Translations under genes and position numbers: made by a program | Part shown: in pieces, positions 1 to 12,617 of the stretch | Numbering within the stretch: the stretch's first letter is position 1 | Layout: each line of letters starts with the position of its first letter | DNA from: Ceratopteris richardii | Taxonomy: Eukaryota > Streptophyta > Polypodiopsida > Polypodiales > Pteridaceae | Assembly: GCA_020310875.1 (NCBI GenBank) | Contig: CM035423.1 | Location: 129,673,638-129,737,637 of the forward strand | Length of the DNA stretch: 64,000 bases | Direction: 5' to 3' | The notes under the pieces: model-generated | Seen by the model: only the letters and a program-made list of their open reading frames with translations | Told to the model about the DNA's origin: nothing | Databases searched by the model: none

Positions 1-3000
1 TTTTCTTTAATTTACATTCACCCATCACTCAAGGACATGTAGAGACAAGGGATGACATTGAGCACAAGATTACACATGTGGATCTCAAAGCTCCAAGGTG
101 TTGAAGGATGTGTTGCATGTGCCAACCATCACAAAGAACTTGGTTTTGGTAGGTCAAATGGTTGAAAGAGGTTATGAGGTGAGGTTCAATGAGCAAGGAT
201 GTTTTGTTGAAGACCCCATGCATGACCACAAGCTCATAGAAAAAGGAAAGAAGCAAGGAAGACTCCACCATGGAGGTAAAGCCATCAACCCCTCACACTA
301 TCTACTTGTTAATTCGGAATAAACAGATTGCAGAAATCGACTTATGGCATAAAAGAATTGGGCACATAAACTTACAAAGGATGAAGGACATGCAAAGGAA
401 GGGCTTGGTGAGTGGTCTACCTGATCTTACATCTCACAATATGCAACATCTGTGCCATGCTTGTCAATTAGGAAAACAAAGCAGATCGCCATTCAAGAAG
501 GGAGCACATGTGAGCAATGAAGTGTTGAATCTCATACACACAGATGCATGGGGACCTACAAGGGAGCCATCTATTGGAGGTAATAGATATTTTGTCACAT
601 TTATAGATGATCATTCAAGGTTTGTTGGGATGTATTGCACGAAGTCAAAGTCAGAGGTGTTTTAGCACTTCAAGAGGTTCAAAAACCTAGTGGAGAAGGA
701 AACAAGGAAGTATATAAAGACTCTCAGATCGGATGGAGGTGGAGAGTATTTTTCAAATGATTTTTTAGATTTTCTACATGAACATGGCATCAAAAGGCAA
801 TTCACTTGTAGGTATACACCTCAACAAAATAGGGTGGCAGAAAGGAAGAACATATACATAACAGAAGTGGCTAGATCTTTGTTAAATGAAATGAATGTTC
901 CTAACTCTTATTGGGTTGATGCAACAAATACAGCCATATAAATTATGAATAGGTGTCCAACCTCAGGAGTACATGTAGTTACACCTTATGAAGCTTGGCC
1001 TGGTAAGAAACCCAACCTTTCACATCTCAAAGTATTTGGTTGTGTCTGTTATGTTCACATACCTCAAGAATTGAGACACAAGTTAGACCCGAAGGCAGAT
1101 AGGTGTATATTTCTTGGATATTCTTCAGAGAAAAAAGGTTTTAGATGCTATAACCCTTGCACCAAAGAGCTTAAGGTATCTAGTGATGTAATATTTGATG
1201 AGTTGCTACCTTGATATGGTAGCAAAGATGGGTTACAGGTTGATGATGCATATGAAGCTGAGAAGAAGTTCAAAGAGCAACAACAAAGCATGGAGATAAG
1301 TGGTCCAACCACTTCAAGCACACCATCAGAGGAGAGTACTACATCAGCTTGGCATGGAAGGACAAGGAATGAAGCTCATTCAAGTGACAGAAGTAGCAAA
1401 GGAAAGGAAAAGGCAAATGACGAAGACCATCGATGGGTAGACATGGAATCTACAAGTGAGAAAGATATGAAAAAATTAGAAACTCCAGGATTTAGAGAAT
1501 CTAAACCAAGGAGGAGGAGATTTATACCACCTAATGGTGAGGTAAGGTCATCAAATAGGGTTAAATACCCTGTTGAAAGGTTAACTTATGATTCATTCAT
1601 TGCAAGACACTGTGCCTACATGAGTCAAGTTATAGCTTGTGAAGAACCTAACTTTTTTGAAGAAGCAAATAAGCATAGGGAATGGATTGAAGCCATGGAG
1701 GAGGAAGTCAAAGCACTTGAAGAAAATGATACTTGGTCATTGGTTCCAAGAACAAAGGACATGAAAGTGATTGGCAACAAATGGATGTACAAGGTAAAGA
1801 GGCATGTAGATGGGAGCATCTCTAGGTATAAAGCAAGGCTGGTTGCCAAAGGTTTTGCTCAAACATATGGCATAGAATTTTGAGGAAACATTCAGTCCAG
1901 TAGCTAGGATGTCCACCATCAGAAGTTTGATTGCAACTTCAGACTCAAAAGGTTGGAAGATGTACCAGTTGGATGTGAAGAATGCTTTCCTAAATGGAGA
2001 GCTTGAAGATGTAGTCTTCATGGACCAGCCCCAAGGCTTTGAAGATGAGAGGTTTCCACACCATGTATGAAGGCTAAAGAAGGATCTTTATGTGGACTCA
2101 CACAAGCCCTAAGAGCTTGGAACCAAAGACTTGTGGACTACTTGGTAAAATGTGGATACAATTAGAGTCATGCAGACCCATCACTCTTTGTGAAGAAGGA
2201 AGGTAGCAAAATTGTTTTCATTTGTATATATGTTGATGATTTGATCATTACAGGGGATGATGAAGCCAACATCAAGGAAATAAAGATGAAGCTTGGATGT
2301 GAGTTTAAAATCTTAGATTTAGGGATTTTAAGGTACTTCCTTGGGATTGAAGTATTATATAAAGAGGAAGGTATATACTTGATACAAAGGAAATACATTC
2401 TTGATCTTTTGGAGAAGTTTGGCTTGTGTGATTGCAAGCCCATTTCAAATTCATTAGAGGCAAATGTTAAACTAAGTGCTCATGAAGGTGAAGAAGTGAA
2501 GGATGTGACCATGTATAGGTCAATAATTGGTTCTCTCTTGTATGCTACTATGACAAGACCTGTTATTGCACATGTAGTTGGAGTGTTATCTCAACTTTTG
2601 CAAGCACCAAGAGTACCTCATCTTGTTGCAGCCAAAAGGGTACTTAGGTACCTCAAGGATCAGTGAATGAAGGTCTATATTATCCATTTGATGATGGATT
2701 AAATGTACAAACTTATTGTGCTGCTGATTGGGTAGGTTCCAAAGATGACATGAGGAGCACTAGTGGATATGTTATCATGCTAGGGAAGAAGACCATCTCA
2801 TGGATGTCAAAGAAACAACCAACCGTGGCTCTTTCATTGATCGAAGCTGAGTATAGAGGCTTAACACAAGTCTCATGTGAGCTTATGTGGCTCAAGAAGT
2901 TGTTTGTTGATCTTGATTTGTAGGTTAATCAAGCACCTATTTTTTGTGACAACATAAGTAGCATATGCTTGACTCAAAATCCGGTGTTCCATGCAAGGTC

Positions 3001-3944
3001 AAAGCATATAGAAGTGCATTACCACTTTATTCGAGAGAAGATCATGTCAAAGGATGTCAAGGTGGAGCATGTCAATCCAAAGGACCAATACGCAGATGGA
3101 GTAAAGCTACAACACTTCAACGCATGCATTGGAATGAAGGACCTAGGCATTGAGACTTGAGGGGGAGTGCTGAAAATCAAGTCTCAATCACGCAAAAAGG
3201 CTCAACCACGAGTTTTGCAAGTGGAAAAATAAAAAAAGAGGACCCAAAGTCGTGGAATAAAGTTAGAAGCTCCACAAAACTCAATCAAATTCAAATCTCA
3301 TCAAATCAGCCACCAAAAAGTGCACCTACACTGATTGGTGGGTGGTTACCTAGATTATAGGAAAAGTAAAACTCTATATATGCATCATCCCACCCTTGTT
3401 TCTTGAGTTGTATGCATTCCATGAGTTTCCCACTTAGTTTAGTGAAGTCATAAACTCCAGCAAGCAGCCCCCTTGCTTGCTTACCTCATTTTCTCATGAT
3501 TTTGCTCCTCTCTATCTAGAGGTGTAGTTAGCGTTTTCCAAACCTGATTGTACCAGATTGCAGAGCATTGTTTGCTCTCTCATTGTACTTTTTTTTATTG
3601 ATTTCAAGCTTCATTTGGTCTCTCATATTGTGCCCTGAACTTTTCCAAATTTTCAAGTTATTTGGCTGAGTGAGTTGTGAGAAATTGCCAACTTTGTGAA
3701 GGTATATCTCTGCACATAGGCAAAGAGTGTTGCAAACCAATAGCTTGTTTTGCAGAGGGTGATTCTCCCAGCTGGAATATCCATTTGGGATGATTTAAAT
3801 CTTAGAGGGTAGCTCTTATAGTCTACTACAAGTTTGCATAATTTCATTTTTAGTCTTTGTAATGGTGTGGAGAAAAGTTCAGAATAGTGAGCATATATCA
3901 CTGCTTGTGGACCTAGTGGAGGGCAACCATCTTCCATTTCTGCA
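1..3944 (+). mobile_element. Copia element A, 3' part (broken)
   Basis: Ty1/Copia remnant cut by the left window edge; it starts near the end of the protease region. In order I see GAG-pre-integrase (about 270-500, LWHKRIGHINL and a C-x2-C pair), the integrase core (about 540-950, LRSDGGGEYF and TPQQNRVAERKN), the reverse transcriptase (about 1640-2660, IYVDDLIITGD), RNase H (about 2660-3150, SLIEAEY), a purine tract just before 3168, and one 3' LTR. It is broken, with about ten breaks. It is the same family as element E (shared NEMNVP, DVIFDELLP-type stretches), but on the other strand. Its right end abuts Gypsy B's integrase, so A probably inserted there; the matching target duplication would lie outside the window. 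Confidence 0.9.
3168..3944 (+). repeat. 3' LTR of Copia A
   Basis: The LTR begins TGCTGAAAATC directly after a GAGGGGGAG purine tract, and ends in TTTCTGCA, where the sequence switches to Gypsy integrase on the other strand. The length is about 777 bp. A TATATA box lies at about 3375. The partner LTR is off-window, so age cannot be measured. Confidence 0.75.
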
Positions 3945-4919
3945 TTGGGGTGTTAGAATCATCCCCCATAAATTATTCACCAACTTTGTCAACTCTTACA
4001 TAGAATCTTATTGGTGATCTCAACTTGTTCATTGGCTTGTGGGTGATAGGGAGCCGACTTCTTGTGAACCACCATGAATTCTCATAACAAGTGTTCAATG
4101 AATTTATTCAAGATGTGGGTGCCACGATCACTCATTAACTCTATTGGTAACCCATATTTGGTGAATACATTCTCAAATAAGAACTTAGTCATCGTTTGAG
4201 CATCGTTCTTCATTGTGGCCTTTACTTATATCCATTTGGTTAGATAGTGAGTGACCTCAATGATGAATTCAACATGTGAAACCTTAGCTGGGGGATTAAT
4301 AGGATCGACAAAGTCTATTCCCCACTTAGAAAATGCACATCCACCCATCATAGGTTTCAAAGGAATCTCATCTTTATGTATCGGGTACTAAGTTCACTAA
4401 CAAATATCACACTGCTTCACATAGGTATGTGCATCCATGTGAAGGGTTGGCCACCAAAGACCTGCAAAAAGTATTGCTTTAATCACCCTATCTAGTCCAA
4501 AGTGTCCACCTACTACTCCTTGGTGACAAGTTTCTAAGATCTTGGGGTATTCACTCTCACGAATACACAATCTAAGATAGCCGTCTCTTCCTCATTTATA
4601 TAGATTATCACCAATGAGTGAATAATCTAGTGCTTCCTATTCTAAGCTCTTTTGTCTTGCCAATGTCATCTCTTGAGGGAATGTTTTCATCCTTAAAAAA
4701 TCTACCAAAGGTTCACCCCAATCTGGCACTAAGGACACTTGATAGAGAGTGGCATGTTCCACTGGTGGTCTACTGCTACAAATTGGGCATTCTTTGCATA
4801 ACTTATGGAAATCTGTGTCCATTCTTCACCAATATACCCCTAACCTTTTGCAGAGTCTGTAGGGTTCTATGTTTGGAGTGATGTTGCTGTAGTGCACCTA
4901 CATGTGCTATTTGCAACCA

Positions 4920-5033
4920 CTTTGCATGCTCGTCCTCATCTACACAACAAGCTAGTATACCTTGATTGGTGTGTTTATACTTTGCATGCTCGTCCTCATC
5001 TACACAACAAGCTAGTATACCTTGATTGGTGTC
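4920..5033. repeat. 60-bp direct tandem duplication
   Basis: Two adjacent copies of a segment beginning ACTTTGCATGCTCGTCC, about 53 identical bases with a 60-bp period. It lies between the RNase H and integrase parts of the Gypsy B fossil and is a local duplication after insertion. Confidence 0.9.
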
Positions 5034-5066
5034 TGATATTTATGGGATCTCACCACGTCCTTATCT

Positions 5067-6460
5067 TTAGCTCTCAATATAGGATTGTTTGGGTCCAAAG
5101 GTGAGAATAGGCACTATACTTTTGGCCCATTCAAGCACTACCTCTAGATTGAACAAGTAAGCATCAAGAATGTCATCCGATACTCCTTGTGGGGACTCTC
5201 CTGAAGTTAGTGTGGAAAGGTGATCTTCCCTAAGGTGAGTCCTACCTTTTGTAACCACAACTTTGAACTCATATTCCATTAGCAAGAGGAACCATCTTAC
5301 TAATATGCCAGTATTGCATGGTTTGTTCACTCGGTATGATAGTGCTTGGTGGTCTATAAAATTTTTAAAATTTTTTGCAAGCAAATAATGTCTAAACTTT
5401 TTAATCGCATACACCATGCCTAATCCTTCTCTTTTAGTATTAGTATAATTTTGTTCAGCTAGATTCAATTATCTACTGGCATAAGCTATTAGAAGATCCA
5501 TATTACCTTCACTAGTAGGTCGTGCTAGTACACACCTAATAACATAATTGGATGCATCCATATGAGCATGGAATGGCTTGTTCCAATCTAGTGTAGACAA
5601 GATTGGTGTTGAACACAATCGTCGCTTAAGCTCGTTAAAGGAGTTTTCACATTTGTCCATCCACTCAAAATTAGTTAGAAGGGAGTAAAGAGGCTTTGCA
5701 ATGATTGCATACATATGAATGAACCGTTGATAATAACCATAATTCCCCATGAAATCCTGTACTTCCTTGACATTTTTTTGGCCTACCTTGCTCTGTAATA
5801 GCACTAACTTTATCCTCATCTATGGATATGCCATTCTTTGACACTATATCTCCTAGAATCTTGCCTTGCTTCACCATAAAAACACACTTTTCTGGGCTCA
5901 ACCAGACCTGGTATTCTCTACATTTGTCAAAGACTTTTTTGAGCTCAGGTATATGGGTTTGTCTTATGCTAGAATGAGTGCATAGGTCATCAACATAGAC
6001 TTCCAAATCTTTATGCAAGAACTCTTTAAACACATGACACATCAGCCTTTGGAAGGTGGCTAGCGCATTGATGAGACCAAATGGCATTACCCAAAATGCA
6101 AATATGCTCCACTCTATGGCAAAAGCCATCTTATCCTGATCTTCTGGAGCAGCAACCACTTCATTGTAGCCACAAAATCAGTCAAGGATGATGTAAACTT
6201 CCTTGCCTACCACTATTTCTAATCGATGCTCAGTGATAGGAAGCAAATAACTATCTCTAATAGTGGTTGCGTTAACTTTCTTCAAGTTAATGCATACACA
6301 TAACTTGCCATTCTTTTTGGGCACCATTACAATGGGGGAAACCCATTCAATGTGCTCAGTTTCATAGATAAATCCAACTTTTACCAGACGATCTATCTCT
6401 TCCTTGATTATGATTGCATAATTGTCATTATATGTGTATGGCTTCTACTTAGAGGGTTTG
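5067..6460 (-). pseudogene. Gypsy B reverse transcriptase and RNase H remnant
   Basis: Decayed polymerase domains of element B. Upstream, residues typical of Gypsy RT are visible (WVSPIVMVPKKNGK), then FGLINALATFQRLM followed by the catalytic YVDDL. Then comes the linker GYYQRFIHMYA with APLYSL-like text (KPLYSLL), and an RNase H-like part (TKREGLGMVYAIKKFRHYLL, FIDHQAL). The order RT then RNase H, with integrase downstream, is that of Ty3/Gypsy. This is a fossil with several breaks and no intact polymerase. Confidence 0.85.
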
Positions 6461-7646
6461 GCTTATGAGGTCATGGGGATCGTATGTGAGCATATGTCAG
6501 GGTCTACACCTTTTAGGTCTTTATAAATCCATGTGAACACATCTCTGTATTCTCTTAGCAAGACTATCAACTCTTGCTCCTCATCCTCTATCAAATCATG
6601 TCCTATGTACATGCATCATTCTTCACCCTCTTCTATGGTTACAATGATTTTTCTTAGTTTTTTCTTTGTTATCATAGGCCTCTCCTACTATTGCTTCACA
6701 TTTAGGCATTCTTATGATGACTTTTCTATCTTCTATCTCATACTTCTTAAAATTTCCAAGGACCTCAAATAAGGGTTCTTCCTCTTCTTGTGGGAGTTCT
6801 CTCTTTTCTCGCCTTCACTCTTCATGGTTAACTGTGTGGCTAAACCTTACCTCGTTCATAAGCTCCTCTCATCCTTGAGGATGAGCTTCTACTTCATATA
6901 GGTATTCTTCTTCTAATGCCCAAAAAGGATCCATAATTATTGACTCTAAATGTGAGTTACTCTCTTGTTCTAGTTCTTCCATGCTAGGCTTGCACTCTTT
7001 TATAACTGAATCATACATAATTGGATCTATAGTGAAAATCAAAATGTCATAGCCATCTTCGTCACAGTGTGATCTCCATTCTTGTTCATTGATGGCTACA
7101 TCCATTGTTGCTAGAATTTCTGCCCAACCATGAGGTTCAAACTCTTTGTCTAGAAACACTATAGGTGCATAGGCTAGGTCTCGAATTGATCTTTGAGTCT
7201 CTTTTGCACCTACCTCTCTAGCATTTTGCCTTCTCTCTTCTTCTTCTATAGCTTTACACATCCGTAAGTGTGTATCTTCATGCATCTATGACGATCCTGA
7301 TCCTATGGAATGCACTGACTCTGTATCATATGTGGCTCTATGGATGGGATTCCACTATATCAGGGGCACATCTCTATGAGAGTAATCCTTGAGATTGAAT
7401 TTGGTCTTAACTCCTAAGTGTTGCAGATATAAGGAATTGGTTCCCCAATCCTGCACCATGGTTCCCCAGTCCTGCACTACTTGAAATTTTGTCATGAATG
7501 GTCTTCCCAAAATCATCTCAAAGGCCTACTTTTTGCTAAAGTCACATATAGCAAAAGTGTGCTCAAACTCTACACCATAAGTAGTGAGAGTTATCCCTTC
7601 TAGCAATCCTAAAGGTCTCTCTATGTCACCATCAGCCATTTGTAGT

Positions 7647-10145
7647 TGTTGGAGCAAGTCTATGAAAAGCCTAAGTATTGGCTTGAGTCCCACAAATTCA
7701 AATAAGAAGCCTTAAAATGAAGACAACGTAAAGTTTGCTTGTGAACTACCTCTTGTAACTTTTGAAGACTTTACTTAATGTAAAAGTGAAAGAATCTTAA
7801 GTGGTTGAGTCCACTTGATAAAGAACGGAAAGAGGAGCCACAAATTCGTGATTTTTGGTAGATAGAGAATCAAATCAATCACTAATTGATTGGAAAGTGA
7901 TTGAGGGAAGTTAGTCTCCCAAGCTCAACTATAAATAGATGGCAGCTTTAGTCGTGGTTAGAGATGTTGCGGAAATGTGGTATACTTTCTTTACTCTGAT
8001 ACCACTCCTTGTCGACGCGACGAAGGCTGAACCTTAGTAAGCCTACGGAAATCGCCACGCCCAAGAAGAACTAAGCTAGAGTGATTCAGAACACTTCTGT
8101 AATCAACCAATAGCTTAGCGAAGTCTAGCGCTCAACATAAAAGACTGCGCTCTAAATTCACTGGAAGAAATTTCACCGAAACTTCACCGGACTGTCACTG
8201 GACTGACACCGTAATCGTACCGGAATTGTACCGGAATGAACTTCAAATCTATTTATAATTACTTCAAGTAAACATACATGAAGTAAGGAAGTGACGCAAA
8301 AGCTTCCTTAACTTACTGAACACTTTCTGAAGTTTAAAGAAAAAACTCCACTCGTTCAGACAACCTCTTTCCGGTCACACTTTGTAATGTGTATAGATAT
8401 CTTTTTCACCGGAAAGCTTGATCAATAAAAATAGAGATGCCTAGCTACAGAATGAGCTATCTCTCATACAAAACTTCGCATTACTCTGCGAGATCTACTT
8501 CGTTCTTCTACCGAAAAACACGTTTACAGTAAGAACTGTAACTGACCGAAAATGAGTTTTCTGAGAAAACGTTAACTGTTAACTAACTTTAAAACATACT
8601 CTGTTTCTTCCGCATACAAACAGTACGCACAAACATCCACATGAACATGTGTTTTCTATTAGAGAAGATGTGTACAAATGAGCTTGGCCTCTTCTTTCTC
8701 AAGCTACAGAAACTCTCCTATACTGAGTAGTTTCTTATTACCATCTCTCTCAGATGAATACCTGACGTTTCAGGTTTCTGTTATTCATCTTTACATACGC
8801 GATCTCTGGCGTCTTCTTCTAAATACGCGATCTCTAGCATCTTCTTCATAACTAAAGCTCTCAATATCTCATTCTCTATATCTCTATTCTCCTCTCTCTC
8901 TCTCTCTCTCTCTCCTTTTTTCTTCTTCTATATGTGCTCTTATTTATACTGCACGCTCTTCTTAAGCACGTTCTTGTTCGCACTTCCCTTCTATTATTCC
9001 TTTGCACGTTCTCTCTTTGTATAATTTGATTCGGCGTAATGTACTCTGATCCTGGGAGATTCTGTGCTGTACATAACGGTCGTGGATTTTTCCTTCCACT
9101 AAGGCTTTTGATTTTCTCTGATTCTGCTTCCCTTTTTTTTTTCTTTTATGTCTGTTTGTCAAATTTGTGAGTGTTTCTTCAACAAGAGAGACCTCAGACA
9201 AGACCTCGAAGAGCTGAGCTTTATACCATATCAAGGTGTGATTCTAAGGCACACATATGTATCACTAAGTCCATTGTATTGCAAAATCAATATACTTTCA
9301 TTTTCATGATCATTTGAGTTCATATTTCCATGTTCTTGTGAAGTGTACTACTCACTGCCATATCTCTCAATTTTCTCAGTCAGATTGCAGAGATGGTTTC
9401 TCTGAGCTTGGTGCATCATTTTTAGTGATTTAACTTGTGAAAGTTAGCTCTATAAGTCTACTATATGCTCAAACATTTTCAGTTCATTTGAGTGTTTCAA
9501 TCTTTAGTTATGTTCAGTTGAAGTCAACCCTATCTGTTCATTTTCACTTCTCTGTCAAGTACCCGACTTTTTTACTCATCTTGTCATAGCCGTTTCTCCG
9601 TGTATATGTACCCAAATTCAATGATTTGGAGCGTTTTGAATTTAACATACTGTCTAGTATAATCATAAAAATTTTCATAATCATTGGATTCTTATATCTT
9701 GAGTTAGGTTCATTTTACTGCTCATTGGTCTCATTACTATAGCAGCTTGTGAAAATCGGGATGATGTCATCACTTGTTAAACATCATTCTGAGTGTGTGG
9801 TTCATTATTTTTTATGAGATTACTCTTGAAAGTTAGCTATTTAAGTTATCTAGACTTCCCCAAAAGGAAGTAAGCTAATTGCTACTGTGCTCAGAGAAGT
9901 ATGCAAAACACTGGATAGGTGTATGAATCTAGATAGCAAGTTCTTCACCTCTAAGCTAACTCCAACTTATCCGTTTTGATCTATCATTTTGAGAGTGATC
10001 TTCCAAGGTACATAGGGTGTCTAATACATCCATTGGCAAGCTAAAAGGGCCCACCACATACTCCTGGAGTTCATTTGGCTGGTGTAGATCAAGGATTTTG
10101 CAACACCTCTTCATCTTCAAGCACATACCTATCCATCTCTTCAGA
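7647..10145 (+). repeat. 5' LTR of Copia C, interrupted
   Basis: Starts TGTTGGAGCAAG and ends CTTCAGA, one base before the primer site. TATAAATA is at 7930-7937. It is split by the solo LTR at 7965-9184. It carries internally repeated modules: GTGAAAGTTAGCTCTATAAG at about 9436 recurs in degenerate form about 380 bp later. Confidence 0.9.
7965..9184 (-). mobile_element. Solo LTR (or very short LTR element) in Copia C's 5' LTR
   Basis: A 1220-bp insertion flanked by perfect AGAGA duplications (7960-7964 and 9185-9189). C's 3' LTR shows the empty site, GGTTAGAGAGACCTC. The ends are TGTTG and CAACA. On the minus strand TATAAATA is at 8941-8948, which suggests that orientation. It has no coding capacity. 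A TGGTATCAGAG string lies about 25 bp from the minus-strand end, so a minimal element with a primer site cannot be excluded. It contains two 28-bp direct repeats (8793-8848, ATACGCGATCTCT) and a CT run at about 8891-8914. Confidence 0.85.
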
Positions 10146-10146
10146 G

Positions 10147-10158
10147 TGGTATGAGAAC
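10147..10158 (+). other. Primer-binding site of Copia C
   Basis: TGGTATGAGAAC sits one base after the 5' LTR, a variant of the initiator-Met tRNA complement TGGTATCAGAGC seen in K, F and D. Confidence 0.8.
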
Positions 10159-10165
10159 AAGGATG

Positions 10166-11190
10166 GTAGATGGATTTCCTTCATCACCTGACAAATTGGA
10201 CAGAGGTAACTACTGAGCTTGGTCATTAAGAATGGAAGCGTATCTCCAAGGTAGAAGTTTATATGGTTATGTGGCTGGGGATGAAGTTATGCCAAGTTTC
10301 AGAAACAAAAGTCAACCAACACAAGCAGAGCAAGAAAGATTGAGCACATGGTGCTCCAAGGATGCACTTGCAAGGTCTTATCTCATCAACTCTATCTCAG
10401 ATTTTTTTGTTGCCTCACATTAGAAGTTGTAAGACATCTCAGGAAGTGTGGGATGCACTTGAAGCTTTCTTCTCTTCAAGTACTAAAGCTAGGAAGCATC
10501 AACTATGGCTAGATTTCACAACTCTCAAGAAGGCTCCCAAACAAAATGTGATTGATTTTATCACAAAGCTCAAGAACATGGCAGATCAGTTGGGAAGCAT
10601 TGGAGAGGTAATAGACGAAGAGCAAATTGTAAGGCAGGTCATCAATGGATTGAAGGCAGATGACAAGTCGGAAGCATTCACCACAACTATGGATTTGTAC
10701 ATGGACATGCATGTACTTGATTTCATTACTCACTCAAGAGGCAAAGCTTATCAAAAATGGAGAAAGCTCTAAAGTTAATCAATCTTTAGCTTTATACACT
10801 GATAAAAGCAAGTCCAAAGATAACAAAGGAAAGGCAAAGAAAGTGGATGATGAAGTAGGTACATATCAAGTTAACTATGCAGGTAGAGGAAGACATGGCA
10901 GAGGTTGAGGAAGAGGAGGTAGGCAAGGCAGGGGGAGATCCCAAGACTCCAACCCATGTTCTATTTGTGGACCAAGTAATCATACAACTGAAAATTGCTT
11001 TAGGAATTCCAAGAATCAAAGAGGAAGAGGATACAATAGAGGAAGTTATGGCTACTCAAGAGGAAGGTTCAACAACTACCATGGCAATTACAACAACTAG
11101 AATCATTCGAACTATCAAGGAGGCTACAAAGGAAGGAGAGACTTCAATAACTACACAGAAGACTCAAACAAAGAGGATTCATTATTGATC
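10166..11190 (+). pseudogene. Copia C gag remnant
   Basis: Gag of Copia C, the structural protein of virus-like particles. The start MVDGFP lies about 20 bp after the primer site. Next come LDRGNY- and W-type residues like those of K's gag, a UBN2-type helical region (about 10360-10700; EVWDALEAFF, NVIDFITKLKNMADQL) and a CCHC knuckle (CSICGPSNHTTENC, about 10960). It is a fossil with a few breaks. Confidence 0.8.
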
Positions 11191-12490
11191 ATGAACATGG
11201 CTATGCCACAAGGTAAATTTGATGAGCATGTTTTCTACATACATTCAGGTTGCTCCAATCATGTGGCAGGAAATGTAGCTCTCATATCAGATTTGGAAGA
11301 TCCAAGGAATAAGCATGAGGTACAAACAGGAGATGACACAAGACATCCTGTGGAGAAAATAGGCAATGTCAAAGCACTTGATGGAAACATCAACCTACTC
11401 AGTAAAGTACTCTATGTCCCTACCATTACAAAGAATTTGATAAGTGTTGGGCAGATAGTAGAGAAAGGATTGCAAGTCAGGTTCACAAGAGGAGGAGCAT
11501 ATGTGGAAGACCCTAGCCAAGGGTTCAGAAGAATAGCAAAGGGAGTAAAGACAGGTAGACTATTCACCTTTGAGTTGCAAGACACAAGGAACATAGCTCT
11601 CTTCAATCATGGTAATCAAACACTCACAGAACTAGAGGTATGGCACAAGAGATTGGCACATATTGATGAAATATCATTAAAGCAAATTTGCAGGGACCAA
11701 AGTGTACTTGGACTCCCTAACTTGTCAAAACAACACATGATTCATAAGTGTAGTGCATGTCAATTTGGAAAGTCTCACAGGTTACCATTCATGAAGAAAG
11801 GTTATATGCATGGAGATCTCTTGGAGTTGGTTCATATAGATGTATGGGAACCTAGCAAGGATGCTTCAATATATGGATCAAGGTATTATGTCTCCTTTAT
11901 TGATGAGTGCAGTAGATGGACTATCCTATTCTTTATGAAACACAAAGATGAAGTTTTTTCATGTTTAAAAAGATATTTGGCTCTTGTGGAGAATCAAACA
12001 TGTAAATCACTAAAAAGGCTAAGGTCAGATGGAGGGGGAGAATACTTCTCCCATGATTTTGATTCTTTTCTTCAAGAAAGAGGAATCAAAAGAGAGGTAA
12101 CTACAAGGTACACTCCTGAGCAAAATGGAGTGGCAGAAAGAAGGAATAGGACAATTGTTGAAGTTGCAAGGTCTATGTTGAATGAAGAGCATTTAACTAA
12201 TTACTTATCTACAACCACTTACTTGATTAACAGGTTTCCTTCAAAATCCCTTGATGGGATGACTCCATATGAGGCTTGGAATGGAAGAAGACCAAGCTTA
12301 GATCATTGTAAAATTTTTGGTTGCATCACTTATGCTCATGTTCCTTCACAGGTTAGAGGCAAGATGGATCCAAAGGCAGAAAGGTGCATATTCATTGGAT
12401 ATGACAACAATCAAAAGAGCTACAGGTTATACAATCCTACCAACAAAGGATTCTTGGTAAGCAGAGACGTAGTTTTTATGAGAACAATTC
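11185..12490 (+). pseudogene. Copia C protease and integrase remnant
   Basis: The longest open stretch of element C. It begins with the protease motif region (HSGCSNHVAGN, about 11240), then LYVPTITKNLISVGQ, a GAG-pre-integrase zinc region (WHKRLAHID with C-x2-C), and an integrase core with IDVWEPS, LRSDGGGEYFS and TPEQNGVAERRNRT. It ends in the Copia-type GYDNNQKSYRLYNP block. The order protease, integrase, then RT identifies Copia. Confidence 0.88.
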
Positions 12491-12617
12491 ATGGTATGAA
12501 GATTCATGCAGGAAGGTCAATTTACCATATGATCTTGAAGAAGATTTTCCAAAGCTTGGTAGAGAACAACCAAAGATTGAAGAACAAGACACCTCAGAGG
12601 ATGATGAAGAATCTCAG

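Larger units (their letters stand above)
3945..7646 (-). mobile_element. Gypsy element B, pol part (broken)
   Basis: Left-hand segment of a minus-strand Ty3/Gypsy element. Read leftwards from 7646 it shows the end of the protease region, a linker with a charged stretch (about 6869-7285), reverse transcriptase (about 5670-6460, with YVDDL), RNase H (about 5067-5670), an HHCC-type integrase zinc region (about 4640-4820) and the integrase core (about 3950-4350, with SDRGTH and YHPQAN). It is heavily broken (dozens of breaks). The rest of the element resumes at 19539 after the Copia C insertion; the two sides of that insertion join cleanly across the GTAGT target duplication. Its 3' end and 3' LTR are not in the window, presumably beyond Copia A. 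Confidence 0.88.

Noticed and set aside
8885-8914. CT run as a promoter element
   Set aside because: Simple microsatellite inside the solo LTR; no independent evidence.
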